Positions 8,460 to 14,243 of a stretch of 64,000 bases of DNA are shown piece after piece. The DNA is from a virus, in IMG/VR virus record IMGVR_UViG_3300031787_000100, positions 1 to 64,000 of that record. The stretch is one strand, 5' to 3'. The position numbers and the translations under genes are program-made. Each line of letters opens with the position of its first letter. The stretch's first letter is position 1. The notes beneath the pieces are model-generated. The model worked only from the letters and a program-made list of their open reading frames with translations, did no database searches and had not been told where the DNA came from.

Positions 8460-8978
8460 TTATTTAACAAGGGGGCGTCTTCCGTTAACGGACCCCCACG
8501 GCCTGCGGTTGGCAATTTGTTCTTGCATGGTAGCCCATCGGCAGTTGTCCGGACTATAGCCTTTTGTATTGTCTATTCTATCTATGGAATGCCCAGTTGG
8601 TTTGGGTCCCATATCTTCAAAGAAACATAGCCAGCCGGTCTTGCCGTTTTCCCCAAATCTCCAACGATCACATACAGATACCCCACGTCCACCATAAAAA
8701 CTATACTTGGGATGCTTTGGGTTATAGCATCTGCTCATCATGGATTTCCAAGACTGCTTGGTATATGTGCGGCGCTCCACATCGGCGGCTGTAACTAGTG
8801 CGGCACGAAACTCAGTTGCGTAACAACCACAGGATTTGGTAACTCCAGTCTTTAGCTTGAACCCTAGCACTACCGATGTATTGCCGCAGTCGCAAAGGCA
8901 GGTCCAGCGTGCATTGGATTTTTTATCCCGGCTGTGTAAATTCTGCACAATTAATCTACCAAATCGTTGTTGTTCCAT
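8460..8978 (-). CDS. HNH-type endonuclease-like protein with N-terminal zinc-binding motif
   Basis: A 172-residue protein. The N-terminus has FGRLIV followed by two Cys pairs (CLCDCG about 28-33 and SCGC about 49-52), a likely zinc site. The C-terminal half has the phage HNH/AP2-associated pattern: SWKSMMSRCYNP, FYGGRGVSVCDRW, SIDRIDNTKGYSPDNCRWAT. Relatives are free-standing homing endonucleases or packaging-associated HNH proteins. It is the first minus-strand gene after the divergent region and lies 59 bp upstream of terS. Good AAGGA ribosome site. Confidence 0.75.
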   Translation of the reverse strand: MEQQRFGRLIVQNLHSRDKKSNARWTCLCDCGNTSVVLGFKLKTGVTKSCGCYATEFRAALVTAADVERRTYTKQSWKSMMSRCYNPKHPKYSFYGGRGVSVCDRWRFGENGKTGWLCFFEDMGPKPTGHSIDRIDNTKGYSPDNCRWATMQEQIANRRPWGSVNGRRPLVK

Positions 8979-9272
8979 AAGATTCCTTAGTGGGGGGTAG
9001 GGTGGGATTGTACTTGATTTTTTATATTTTTGTTATAGGTTTAGTTTTATTTTGCTGCCAGAGGATTCAGCGCTCAGCGTAAAGCGGACGGGACTCCGTC
9101 AGCCCACAGCTTGGGGTGGCGGGGCGGTGGGGTCAAAACAGGGTCAAAAAAAGATAAGGTTATAACTAAAGATAAGTGTTGACAAACATTATAGTTTGAT
9201 ATACATTTCACCCATCGGTTAAGCAATTCGGTTTAGCCGATATGTAAGTAAACGCTATTCAAAGGAAATGAA
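8979..9272. promoter_or_regulatory. Divergent intergenic control region
   Basis: No gene is visible. It separates the minus-strand terminase operon from the plus-strand early genes. It holds CAGCGCTCAGCG, two GGGTCAAAA copies (near 9130 and 9141), a degenerate half of the 20-bp repeat family (AAGGTTATAAC near 9155-9165) and the rightward promoter at 9179. A leftward promoter is expected but none is clear. Confidence 0.6.
9179..9207 (+). promoter_or_regulatory. Sigma70-type promoter for 9273 onward
   Basis: A perfect TTGACA (9179-9184), 17-bp spacer and TACATT (9202-9207, 4 of 6 matches to TATAAT). It lies about 65 nt upstream of the first plus-strand start codon. A degenerate copy of the TTATAA-CC-TTATAA repeat lies just upstream. 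Confidence 0.65.
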
Positions 9273-9812
9273 ATGGCACAATTCTCAAAACTTCATGCAT
9301 CAATTATTGGTGCGTTCGCAACTGCTAAAGCTAAAGCTGAAAAGCTAGAAGCTGATAGCATCACAAAACAAAACGCTGAAATTCAGAAGTTAGTAGATGC
9401 TCACGTTTTGGCTTGCAGTACAACAAAAGCTGAGTATTTGAAGGGCAATTCAAAAACCAACGAAGCAAGGGGCGAAGTGAAAGCCTTATTTGATACGCTA
9501 GTATCAAAAGAGTACATCAGCAAAAATTCAGCGCAACAGTATGCCCAATGTTTTTGGATAGCGTTCGAAACGAACGTGCCATTTTCCCGAGACCTTGTAA
9601 ACAAAAAAGCTGAAGCTAAAGCTGAAGCAAATACAAAAGCTGAAGCTACCGCTAAAGCTGGAAAAGTAGAAGTTACCGATATGCCAGCTTTAACGCTGAC
9701 ATTACAAAAGGCTTTGCACCAATGCACCTTGTTGAATCAAACTTTGCTGAAGGGCGCTTTGCTTGATGCAATAGTTGAATTTATCCCTGATTTTACAGAA
9801 TCAGCTAAGTAA
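9273..9812 (+). CDS. Ala/Lys/Glu-rich early protein, unknown
   Basis: A 179-residue, highly charged helical protein. KAKAEKLEAD near the N-terminus and a KAEAKAEANTKAEATAKAG tract (about 111-130) look like a long helix or linker between two small domains. It is first in a three-gene operon with a good promoter and an AAAGGAA site, so it is probably expressed at once after infection. No catalytic motif or membrane segment. The linker suggests an oligomeric or DNA/protein-binding role, which is speculation. Confidence 0.75.
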   Translation: MAQFSKLHASIIGAFATAKAKAEKLEADSITKQNAEIQKLVDAHVLACSTTKAEYLKGNSKTNEARGEVKALFDTLVSKEYISKNSAQQYAQCFWIAFETNVPFSRDLVNKKAEAKAEANTKAEATAKAGKVEVTDMPALTLTLQKALHQCTLLNQTLLKGALLDAIVEFIPDFTESAK

Positions 9813-9827
9813 AAACCTAATCAACGG

Positions 9828-9851
9828 AAACCCTAGGGGAAACCCTAGGGG
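9828..9851. repeat. Tandem 12-bp repeat AAACCCTAGGGG x2
   Basis: Two adjacent copies of AAACCCTAGGGG. Because CCCTAGG is nearly self-complementary the pair also folds as a 7-bp hairpin (9831-9837 with 9844-9850). It lies just before the 9859 start and partly supplies its G-rich ribosome site. A related 14-bp palindrome (AAACCCTAGGGTTT) occurs at 10255-10268. Confidence 0.7.
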
Positions 9852-9858
9852 TTTTAAA

Positions 9859-10044
9859 ATGAACAAATATTTTCACTATTCAAAAGCAAAACCCGAATCC
9901 GATGTTTTGACATGGAAAATCTACAATGACCCTTTGGTTAACCGATGGAAAGTTGAATTTTCCGATGGGGAAACCCGTTCGTTCCGTCATGAAAAAGACG
10001 CACTCGCATACATCAATGACAAGTTCTTTTCAATGTACTTTTAA
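9859..10044 (+). CDS. Small early protein, unknown
   Basis: A 61-residue protein starting MNKYFHYSKAK. The pattern is strand-rich (LTWKIYNDPLVNRWKVEFSD, then FRHEKDALAYINDKF). The ATG at 9859 is preferred because the G-rich AGGGG lies about 7 nt upstream and the longer reading would begin inside the previous gene and run through the AAACCCTAGGGG repeat. Second gene of the 9.3-10.3 kb operon. Confidence 0.65.
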   Translation: MNKYFHYSKAKPESDVLTWKIYNDPLVNRWKVEFSDGETRSFRHEKDALAYINDKFFSMYF

Positions 10045-10055
10045 GGGTTAACATC

Positions 10056-10256
10056 ATGTCCGATTTTGTTGGAGTACTCACAATTTATACTTGGGTCAAT
10101 GCACCAGAGGGTAAAAGGGGCAAAAGGTTAAACGTAAACAAAAGCCATTTTTGTGACACGTTCGAAATGGGAAAAGACCTTTTGAATCAATGGCGCGAAG
10201 CAAACCCCAGTATTGAAATGCACGCTGAACTTGTCATTACCCGATACATTGACTAA
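10056..10256 (+). CDS. Small early protein, unknown
   Basis: A 66-residue soluble protein (begins MSDFVGVLTIYTW) with alternating strand-like segments and a basic middle. It lies 11 nt after the previous gene with AAGGG upstream, and is the last gene before the terminator at 10274. Not recognised. Confidence 0.65.
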   Translation: MSDFVGVLTIYTWVNAPEGKRGKRLNVNKSHFCDTFEMGKDLLNQWREANPSIEMHAELVITRYID

Positions 10257-10268
10257 ACCCTAGGGTTT
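10255..10268. repeat. Perfect 14-bp palindrome AAACCCTAGGGTTT
   Basis: A perfect palindrome overlapping the 10256 stop and shortly before the terminator hairpin. It shares the CCCTAGGG core with the tandem repeat at 9828-9851, so this small operon carries three copies of that core. Confidence 0.7.
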
Positions 10269-10273
10269 CCACT

Positions 10274-10299
10274 AAGCCACCGCAAGGTGGCTTTTTTTT
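10274..10299 (+). terminator. Intrinsic terminator of the 9.3-10.3 kb operon
   Basis: An 8-bp perfect stem AAGCCACC / GGTGGCTT with GCAA loop, followed by an unbroken run of T residues to 10299. Textbook form. Confidence 0.95.
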
Positions 10300-10435
10300 C
10301 GCCCTGATTTTTTCCATGCGTGCGCTTCCATTGTCCGTTTGGAAAACGTCATAGTAGTTAGGCGGTGCGGGAGAGCGAGCGTGAGTGCGCGTGTGTGCGA
10401 GGGTGCGGGAGAGCTTCGGGGCAAAAACTTCCCAA

Positions 10436-10455
10436 AAGTTATAACCTTATAACTT
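10436..10455. repeat. 20-bp repeat, copy 1 (palindromic form)
   Basis: AAGTTATAACCTTATAACTT: two 9-bp arms around CC, built of two TTATAA hexamers. It lies at the left end of the gene-free region. Confidence 0.9.
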
Positions 10456-10506
10456 TTACCCCACGGGCTGATGGCACAACTATGACGCAGGGAGAATGGC
10501 ATGCTT

Positions 10507-10917
10507 GTTACAATGTAACAAAACACCCCCGATTTGTTACAAAACCCCGTAACGTTGTTTTTTTGCAAATAGCCCCGCAAAAGTAATACTAAGCGTTTCA
10601 AAAACCAAGAGAGAGAGATAGATATATATATAATATATTATATTGTTACATTGTAACGGTCTTTTTAGGTTATGAGAGTCAAATTCCCAAAACGTATAGT
10701 TCCCTTAATGGTTACCCTGACGCTTATAGCAAACTAAAAGAAAAAGATTTTAGACCTTCATACCCCCAAATACCCTGTTACAGCGTAACCACGACCCATT
10801 TAACCCAAAAGCTATACTATAAAATCGGCTAAGTTGTTGATTCGCAATGACCGACCTATAAACCCCCTCGTAACGACCCCCCTGTAACATTCCCCACCCG
10901 TTTCGTAACACCGTAAC
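10507..10917. repeat. Array of twelve GTTAC/GTAAC pentamers (iteron-like)
   Basis: GTTAC or its complement GTAAC occurs at 10507, 10515, 10536, 10549, 10645, 10653, 10777, 10785, 10870, 10884, 10905 and 10913. Fewer than one is expected by chance in 411 bp. Three pairs form palindromes: TTGTTACA-A-TGTAACAA (10505-10521), GTTACA-T-TGTAAC (10645-10657) and GTTAC-AGC-GTAAC (10777-10789). The rightmost four are direct repeats. Confidence 0.75.
10611..10644. other. AT-rich tract inside the pentamer array
   Basis: A purine-rich GAGAGAGATAGA stretch runs into about 25 bases of only A and T (alternating TATATA/TAATATATTATATT), ending exactly at a GTTACATTGTAAC palindrome. Such tracts next to iterons often serve as unwinding elements, but function is inferred. 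Confidence 0.5.
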
Positions 10918-10929
10918 ACGACCCCCCCA

Positions 10930-10949
10930 AAGTTATAACCTTATAACTT
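10930..10949. repeat. 20-bp repeat, copy 2 (palindromic form), upstream of the 10991 regulator
   Basis: AAGTTATAACCTTATAACTT, about 40 nt before the 10991 start codon. It would overlap the spacer and -35 region of a weak extended -10 (TGCTACACT, 10951-10959), a natural position for autoregulation. Confidence 0.85.
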
Positions 10950-10990
10950 CTGCTACACTACACACCTCCACACCAACCCAAGGACTTACT

Positions 10991-11449
10991 ATGACACAAG
11001 ACCTCTACACCCTCGAATTGAACTTCCCCACCGAAGTTGCCGACCGACTTGCCAACTCACACAAAGACGGCATCGAAGCAGCCACCACACAAGCCATCAA
11101 GTTCTGGCTCCAACTGGGCGACGACACATGGCAAACCATTGCCACACAAGCCAACACCGAAGGCATGTCACGGGCGGAGTTCGTACGCAAAGCCATTGCA
11201 AAACTAATGCACCCCGAAGCCCCCGCCTATGTAAACCTCAAATCAGACCTAACCCTTGCCGAACGACGCAAGGCACGAGATGAGGACATTGCATACCGCG
11301 CACTACGCGGAACACTACGCAGAGACCTTGCAACCCAATACGGCATATCAGAAATCAGGGTGCATCAGATCGTAGCTGCTGCAAAGAAAGAAATTGCCAA
11401 GGAAAAACTCAAGCGGGATTGGACTCCAGACCCATACGAAAACGCTTGA
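10991..11449 (+). CDS. DNA-binding regulator (RHH-like N-terminus, helix-turn-helix C-terminus)
   Basis: A 152-residue protein. The N-terminal half resembles ribbon-helix-helix/CopG-type proteins twice: LNFPTEVADRLANSHKDG (about 9-27) and MSRAEFVRKAIAKLM (about 59-73). The C-terminal half has RDLATQYGISEIRVHQIVAAAKK (about 115-138, shown only as description), a clear helix-turn-helix. It lies alone between the pentamer array and the strong promoter at 11446, with a 20-bp palindrome upstream. It is the best candidate for the protein binding the 20-bp repeats or the pentamers. Whether it represses, activates or initiates replication is unknown. Confidence 0.7.
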   Translation: MTQDLYTLELNFPTEVADRLANSHKDGIEAATTQAIKFWLQLGDDTWQTIATQANTEGMSRAEFVRKAIAKLMHPEAPAYVNLKSDLTLAERRKARDEDIAYRALRGTLRRDLATQYGISEIRVHQIVAAAKKEIAKEKLKRDWTPDPYENA

Positions 11450-11474
11450 CAACATACCTATAATCTGTTATAAT
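11446..11474 (+). promoter_or_regulatory. Perfect extended-consensus sigma70 promoter
   Basis: TTGACA (11446-11451), exactly 17 bp, TATAAT (11469-11474), and a TGT just before it giving the extended TGnTATAAT form. Every key base matches consensus. It overlaps the last codons of the 10991 gene and points into the gene-free region. The predicted start is near 11481. This is the strongest promoter in the window. Confidence 0.92.
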
Positions 11475-11483
11475 TGATTTATC

Positions 11484-11527
11484 AAGTCGAGTAACGCCTC
11501 GGCTTGTTTAGTTCTTTAACAATTTAT
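11484..11527 (+). promoter_or_regulatory. rRNA-type antitermination leader: boxB-like hairpin plus boxA
   Basis: Right at the predicted transcript start is a hairpin, AAGTCGAG (11484-11491) with CTCGGCTT (11498-11505), one G-U pair. Seven nt later comes TCTTTAACAATTTAT (11513-11527), identical over 15 nt to the boxA segment I know from E. coli rrn leaders (TGCTCTTTAACAATTTATCA). The order boxB then boxA is that of rrn operons, not of lambda nut sites. Known function: NusB-S10 load on boxA and protect untranslated transcripts from Rho. Function here is inferred. Confidence 0.75.
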
Positions 11528-11551
11528 ACATAGGTTTTTGTGTAGCTTATA

Positions 11552-11571
11552 AAGTTATAACCTTATAACTT
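11552..11571. repeat. 20-bp repeat, copy 3 (palindromic form)
   Basis: AAGTTATAACCTTATAACTT about 70 nt downstream of the predicted start from the 11446 promoter, 25 nt after boxA. It is the only copy deep in a leader rather than beside a start codon. Confidence 0.88.
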
Positions 11572-12198
11572 TCGCCCAGTCCACATAGGGTACACAAAAA
11601 ATGCAAGCCGTCGCTGTAAATACAGAAGCTCGATAGATTAGTGTCCAGTTCATACAAGAGTTGGTCGTATCCCGATGCCTCAATAGCCACCGCACCTCTT
11701 ATGCGTGTTTCATATCCCATTCACTTGGGTTTCCCTGATTCCGAGAGTTTACTGTAAGTCCCCAAGGGCAGGTAGTGCCATGCCAGTTAGCTATTGTTGA
11801 GTAAAGATACCAAACCGCCAAAGATGTAAGTTACTTTTCTTCCTCGTTTGAATAGACGTTGGGTTAAAGCCCCAGTATGTTGTGGTGTAGTTTCAATAGG
11901 CTAGTGTCAACGAAACGATAGCAACATGCAGCACTAACGCACACTACCTAAATGGGTGCAGTATTTGTATGCCAATCATACAAACTGCTCAGTGGAGTTT
12001 ATGTAGCACCTCGGGTCGCTACCGCTAAGACAACCATGGGAACTGGAACTGACAAGGGTCAGGATATGCCAGAACGACAAACCCTATCGTAGTAAAAAAG
12101 CCAAATCAATCGACGCACTACTCACGGCATTAGCCGTGTCAACAAGTTGTATTCAACTGGGAGGGGATACTGTCCCCTCTTGGGTGTGTACCACACCA

Positions 12199-12218
12199 AA
12201 CCTATAACCTTATAACTT
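12199..12218. repeat. 20-bp repeat, copy 4 (variant)
   Basis: AACCTATAACCTTATAACTT; two changes in the left arm, right half intact. It is immediately followed by TGGGAG, the ribosome site of the 12231 gene. Confidence 0.8.
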
Positions 12219-12230
12219 TGGGAGATCACC

Positions 12231-12440
12231 ATGGGACTTGAGAAAGTAGTACTTAACAAACTAAAAGAGGTTGACCCTCACCTGCAAGCTAGCTTCTACA
12301 ACGGCACATTGTTTATCGACAACGAGCCGAACCTTGACACGCTGACTATCTATCGCATCAACAACGCAGTCAAAAGCGTAGTCACATGCCCCATACAGAT
12401 CAGCAAAAACCGCGACGAGATCGCTATAGATTTTCTTTAA
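12231..12440 (+). CDS. Small protein, unknown
   Basis: A 69-residue protein with a short alpha-beta pattern (VVLNKLKEVDPHLQASFYNG, then LTIYRINNAVKSVVT) and an acidic end. It is the first gene after the structured leader, with GGGAG before ATG. Not recognised. Confidence 0.65.
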   Translation: MGLEKVVLNKLKEVDPHLQASFYNGTLFIDNEPNLDTLTIYRINNAVKSVVTCPIQISKNRDEIAIDFL

Positions 12441-12472
12441 ACCTAACCCTAACTTTAAGACTGGAGAATGAT

Positions 12473-12712
12473 ATGAAAGTGTCCGAACTAATCGCAGAAC
12501 TGGAGTGCTACGACGGTGATGCCGAAGTACACATGGCATACGGTGCTGGTGACTACTGGCGTACAACGCTAGCCCCAAGGGTAAGCCGAACCTTTCAAGG
12601 TACGGTGCAGAAGTCTGAGTATCACCAGACCGACCGCTTGTATGAACGTGACCTCGACGAGCCTGAGGATGAGGAAGACGAACCCATTCGTCAAGTTGTG
12701 GTGATTGAGTAA
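12473..12712 (+). CDS. Small acidic protein, unknown
   Basis: A 79-residue protein. The N-terminus (MKVSELIAELECYDGDAEVHM) matches a short pattern common in phage and bacterial small proteins of unknown role; the C-terminus is very acidic (EDEEDEP). GGAG at 12463-12466 supports the ATG at 12473; a longer in-frame upstream reading has no ribosome site. Confidence 0.65.
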   Translation: MKVSELIAELECYDGDAEVHMAYGAGDYWRTTLAPRVSRTFQGTVQKSEYHQTDRLYERDLDEPEDEEDEPIRQVVVIE

Positions 12713-12730
12713 CTTATAACCTTATAACTT
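12711..12730. repeat. 20-bp repeat, copy 5 (tandem form)
   Basis: AACTTATAACCTTATAACTT, equal to two tandem CTTATAAC units. It overlaps the stop of the preceding gene and is followed at once by TTGGAG. Confidence 0.9.
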
Positions 12731-12742
12731 TTGGAGATGCAA

Positions 12743-12895
12743 ATGATTGAAACCAGTTACACAGAGACAAGACACTACATCTTGCTCAAGAACCTACTCA
12801 TTGCTATTGCCAATGACCGTGATGCCCTGCGCATCATGGCTACCAAAAAAGAAATGGCAGAAGCCGTAGCTGCAATGAAACATTTGTGGGAGTGA
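12743..12895 (+). CDS. Small helical protein, 50 aa, unknown
   Basis: A short frame starting MIETSYTETRHYILLKNLL, with a helical centre and a KKEMAEAVAAMKHLWE end. The repeat-TTGGAG-ATG arrangement is the same as for larger genes in this module, which is the main reason to accept it. It ends 2 nt before the next start codon. Confidence 0.55.
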   Translation: MIETSYTETRHYILLKNLLIAIANDRDALRIMATKKEMAEAVAAMKHLWE

Positions 12896-12897
12896 GT

Positions 12898-13119
12898 ATG
12901 ACCCACTATCACCTGCCGATCTGCACTTGTTGTTACGCAGAACGGATACCCCCTGCCCGAGCTTCGCTCGGTTACAAAACATGCCTGTCATGTGGCGAGA
13001 TACAAGCCAAGACACGCAAGCACACCATCGTGCCTATGCCTAAGTCCAACTACATCGTAGTGACTGACCGCAATTTATTGAAGGGGCTTAACTCATCACA
13101 CAAGGGAGGGGCTATGTAA
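12898..13119 (+). CDS. Small zinc-ribbon-like protein
   Basis: A 73-residue protein with CTCC (about 9-12) and CLSC (about 33-36), i.e. two Cys pairs 20 residues apart as in zinc ribbons. A basic C-terminus follows. ATG at 12898 with GGGAG upstream is preferred over an in-frame GTG at 12886. Probably nucleic-acid or protein binding; not recognised. Confidence 0.6.
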   Translation: MTHYHLPICTCCYAERIPPARASLGYKTCLSCGEIQAKTRKHTIVPMPKSNYIVVTDRNLLKGLNSSHKGGAM

Positions 13120-13367
13120 TGGCAATCGTTCATGGGAAACACCGAGCGCAATACCAGTGGTATCAATACGCATATAAAACATGGGCTTACGAAATACCGA
13201 AACCTGACTTGTATGCCCATGATGTACTGCGTGTTGGGTATTCATCCGAAATAGACGGGTGGAAAATCTTTATAAATCACATCGAGGCGGGACAAGCCTC
13301 AACACTCGAAGAAGCCAAGACATTGGCAATCATGCTGTACAAACTGCACCCCGACTGGGGACACTAA
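13119..13367 (+). CDS. Small protein, unknown
   Basis: An 82-residue protein rich in aromatic residues near the start (YQWYQYAYKTWAYE) with a helical end (TLEEAKTLAIMLYKLHPDWG). The start overlaps the previous stop (TAATG), so it is probably translationally coupled. No domain recognised. Confidence 0.65.
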   Translation: MAIVHGKHRAQYQWYQYAYKTWAYEIPKPDLYAHDVLRVGYSSEIDGWKIFINHIEAGQASTLEEAKTLAIMLYKLHPDWGH

Positions 13368-13388
13368 CTCAACCCTAAACAAACAACA

Positions 13389-13408
13389 AACCTATAACCT
13401 TATAACTT
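13389..13408. repeat. 20-bp repeat, copy 6 (variant)
   Basis: AACCTATAACCTTATAACTT, identical in form to the 12199 copy, followed immediately by TTGGAG for the 13422 gene. Confidence 0.82.
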
Positions 13409-13421
13409 TTGGAGAAACACA

Positions 13422-14180
13422 ATGAGCATGTACTCAAAACTTTCAATGCACTTATCACGTCACATGTATAAGCGTGGCAAGAACAAGGGTAGCGCCCCTG
13501 CCAATGCACATAGGCGTGGCATGGATCACTTCAGAGTGGTCAAGGGTAACGACGACACAATGCGTATCCGCATGTGGAGTACCGACATTATTACCGCTTA
13601 CCCCAATGGCGATGTGAAGATCGACACCAACGGATACTACACACATAACACAACAATCATTCGGCTCAACGAAGCGTTTGGTTTCTTCGAGGGTGTGGGC
13701 GTGGGTATGGGTAAGCGTAGCATCTACAGTTATTCACAACCTGTGCTTCGGGTGGGCGTTAAACTTTATTATTACTATGACGGCATCACACTCAATGCCC
13801 AAGGCGAAGTCATCACGCCACTTCAAGCGTTTGAGCAGAAACGTGTAGATAAAGCAGCGACTAAAGAACTAGCCGTTGACCTAAAAGAGTCAGGGTTTGC
13901 CGATGCGTTCAATCTACTGTATGCAGTAGCTACACCCGATGATATGGAAACCGATAACTACGGGATGTTTGGTGTACGACTCCCCGATGCTTTGTCTGAC
14001 TCTGCCCGAGCCGACACATGGAAAATGATTATCGCTCGCAACAAATTCCAACGTGAGTACGCATATCCGCAGTACCAATACGTAGAGAAATCAAATGCAA
14101 AAGCATGTTGGGCAACCATCATGGCTGCATGCAAAAAGAACATGTACATTGTGTCTCGCTCTGAGACCTTTGTCTTGTAA
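13422..14180 (+). CDS. Uncharacterised protein of the MoxR module
   Basis: A 252-residue protein. The N-terminus is basic (MYKRGKNKGSAPANAHRRG); the middle (about 40-130) is strand-rich and aromatic (TAYPNGDVKIDTNGYYTHNT, then VGVKLYYYYDG); the end is helical. No signal peptide, membrane helix or catalytic motif. It has its own copy of the 20-bp repeat and lies directly before the MoxR ATPase. Function unknown. Confidence 0.7.
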   Translation: MSMYSKLSMHLSRHMYKRGKNKGSAPANAHRRGMDHFRVVKGNDDTMRIRMWSTDIITAYPNGDVKIDTNGYYTHNTTIIRLNEAFGFFEGVGVGMGKRSIYSYSQPVLRVGVKLYYYYDGITLNAQGEVITPLQAFEQKRVDKAATKELAVDLKESGFADAFNLLYAVATPDDMETDNYGMFGVRLPDALSDSARADTWKMIIARNKFQREYAYPQYQYVEKSNAKACWATIMAACKKNMYIVSRSETFVL

Positions 14181-14204
14181 ACGTGGCGTAAGCCAACTTA
14201 AGTA

Positions 14205-14224
14205 AACTTATAACCTTATAACTT
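14205..14224. repeat. 20-bp repeat, copy 7 (tandem form), before the MoxR gene
   Basis: AACTTATAACCTTATAACTT in the 63-bp gap before the 14244 start. Here the ribosome site (CCAAGGAAA) lies further downstream than in most copies, so the repeat is separate from translation initiation. Confidence 0.9.
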
Positions 14225-14243
14225 TCAATCCAAGGAAATCAAA

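Larger units (their letters stand above)
10300..10990. other. Gene-free 0.69-kb region; origin or operator candidate
   Basis: No convincing reading frame on either strand. It contains, in order: a 13-bp direct repeat GGTGCGGGAGAGC (10364-10376 and 10402-10414), a 20-bp palindrome (10436), an array of GTTAC/GTAAC pentamers (10507-10917), an AT-only tract (about 10620-10643) and a second 20-bp palindrome (10930) just before a DNA-binding gene. Iterons plus an AT-rich unwinding tract suggest a replication origin. A regulatory switch is the alternative. Confidence 0.6.
11481..12198 (+). ncRNA. Probable large structured non-coding RNA or long structured leader
   Basis: About 0.72 kb with no credible gene on either strand, in an otherwise tightly packed genome, behind the strongest promoter and an rRNA-like boxB/boxA leader. 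The 3' part is full of hairpins: TTTGTATG/CATACAAA with outer GCAG/CTGC (11958-11988), GTAGC-ACC/GGT-GCTAC (12003-12022), CTGAC/GTCAG with outer CTGG/CCAG (12043-12072), CACGGC/GCCGTG (12123-12138), AGTTG/CAACT (12145-12158), GAGGGGA/TCCCCTC (12161-12179) and GGTGTG/CACACC (12183-12197). Size and phage context recall the GOLLD and ROOL large RNA classes, but I cannot test membership. No U-run terminator is seen, so transcripts may continue into the 12231 operon. Confidence 0.55.

Noticed and set aside
10364-10414. 13-bp direct repeat GGTGCGGGAGAGC as an attachment site
   Set aside because: Copies are 38 bp apart in a G-rich low-complexity stretch, and no integrase gene is present in the window.
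10272-10601. Frames on both strands in the 10.3-10.6 kb gap
   Set aside because: One begins inside the terminator, the other reads GAGAGCGAGCG-type repeats as Arg/Glu/Cys; neither has a ribosome site.
12161-12197. Intrinsic terminator at the GAGGGGA/TCCCCTC hairpin
   Set aside because: The hairpin is followed by TTGGGTGTG, not a U-run, and a second hairpin follows at once.
11481-12230. tRNA genes in the gene-free region
   Set aside because: A GTTTGAAT near 11847 resembles a T-loop, but flanking arms do not pair and no acceptor or anticodon stem can be built.
11481-12230. Group I or II intron
   Set aside because: There is no interrupted gene on either side and no recognisable intron core; the promoter directly at its 5' end argues for an independent transcript or leader.
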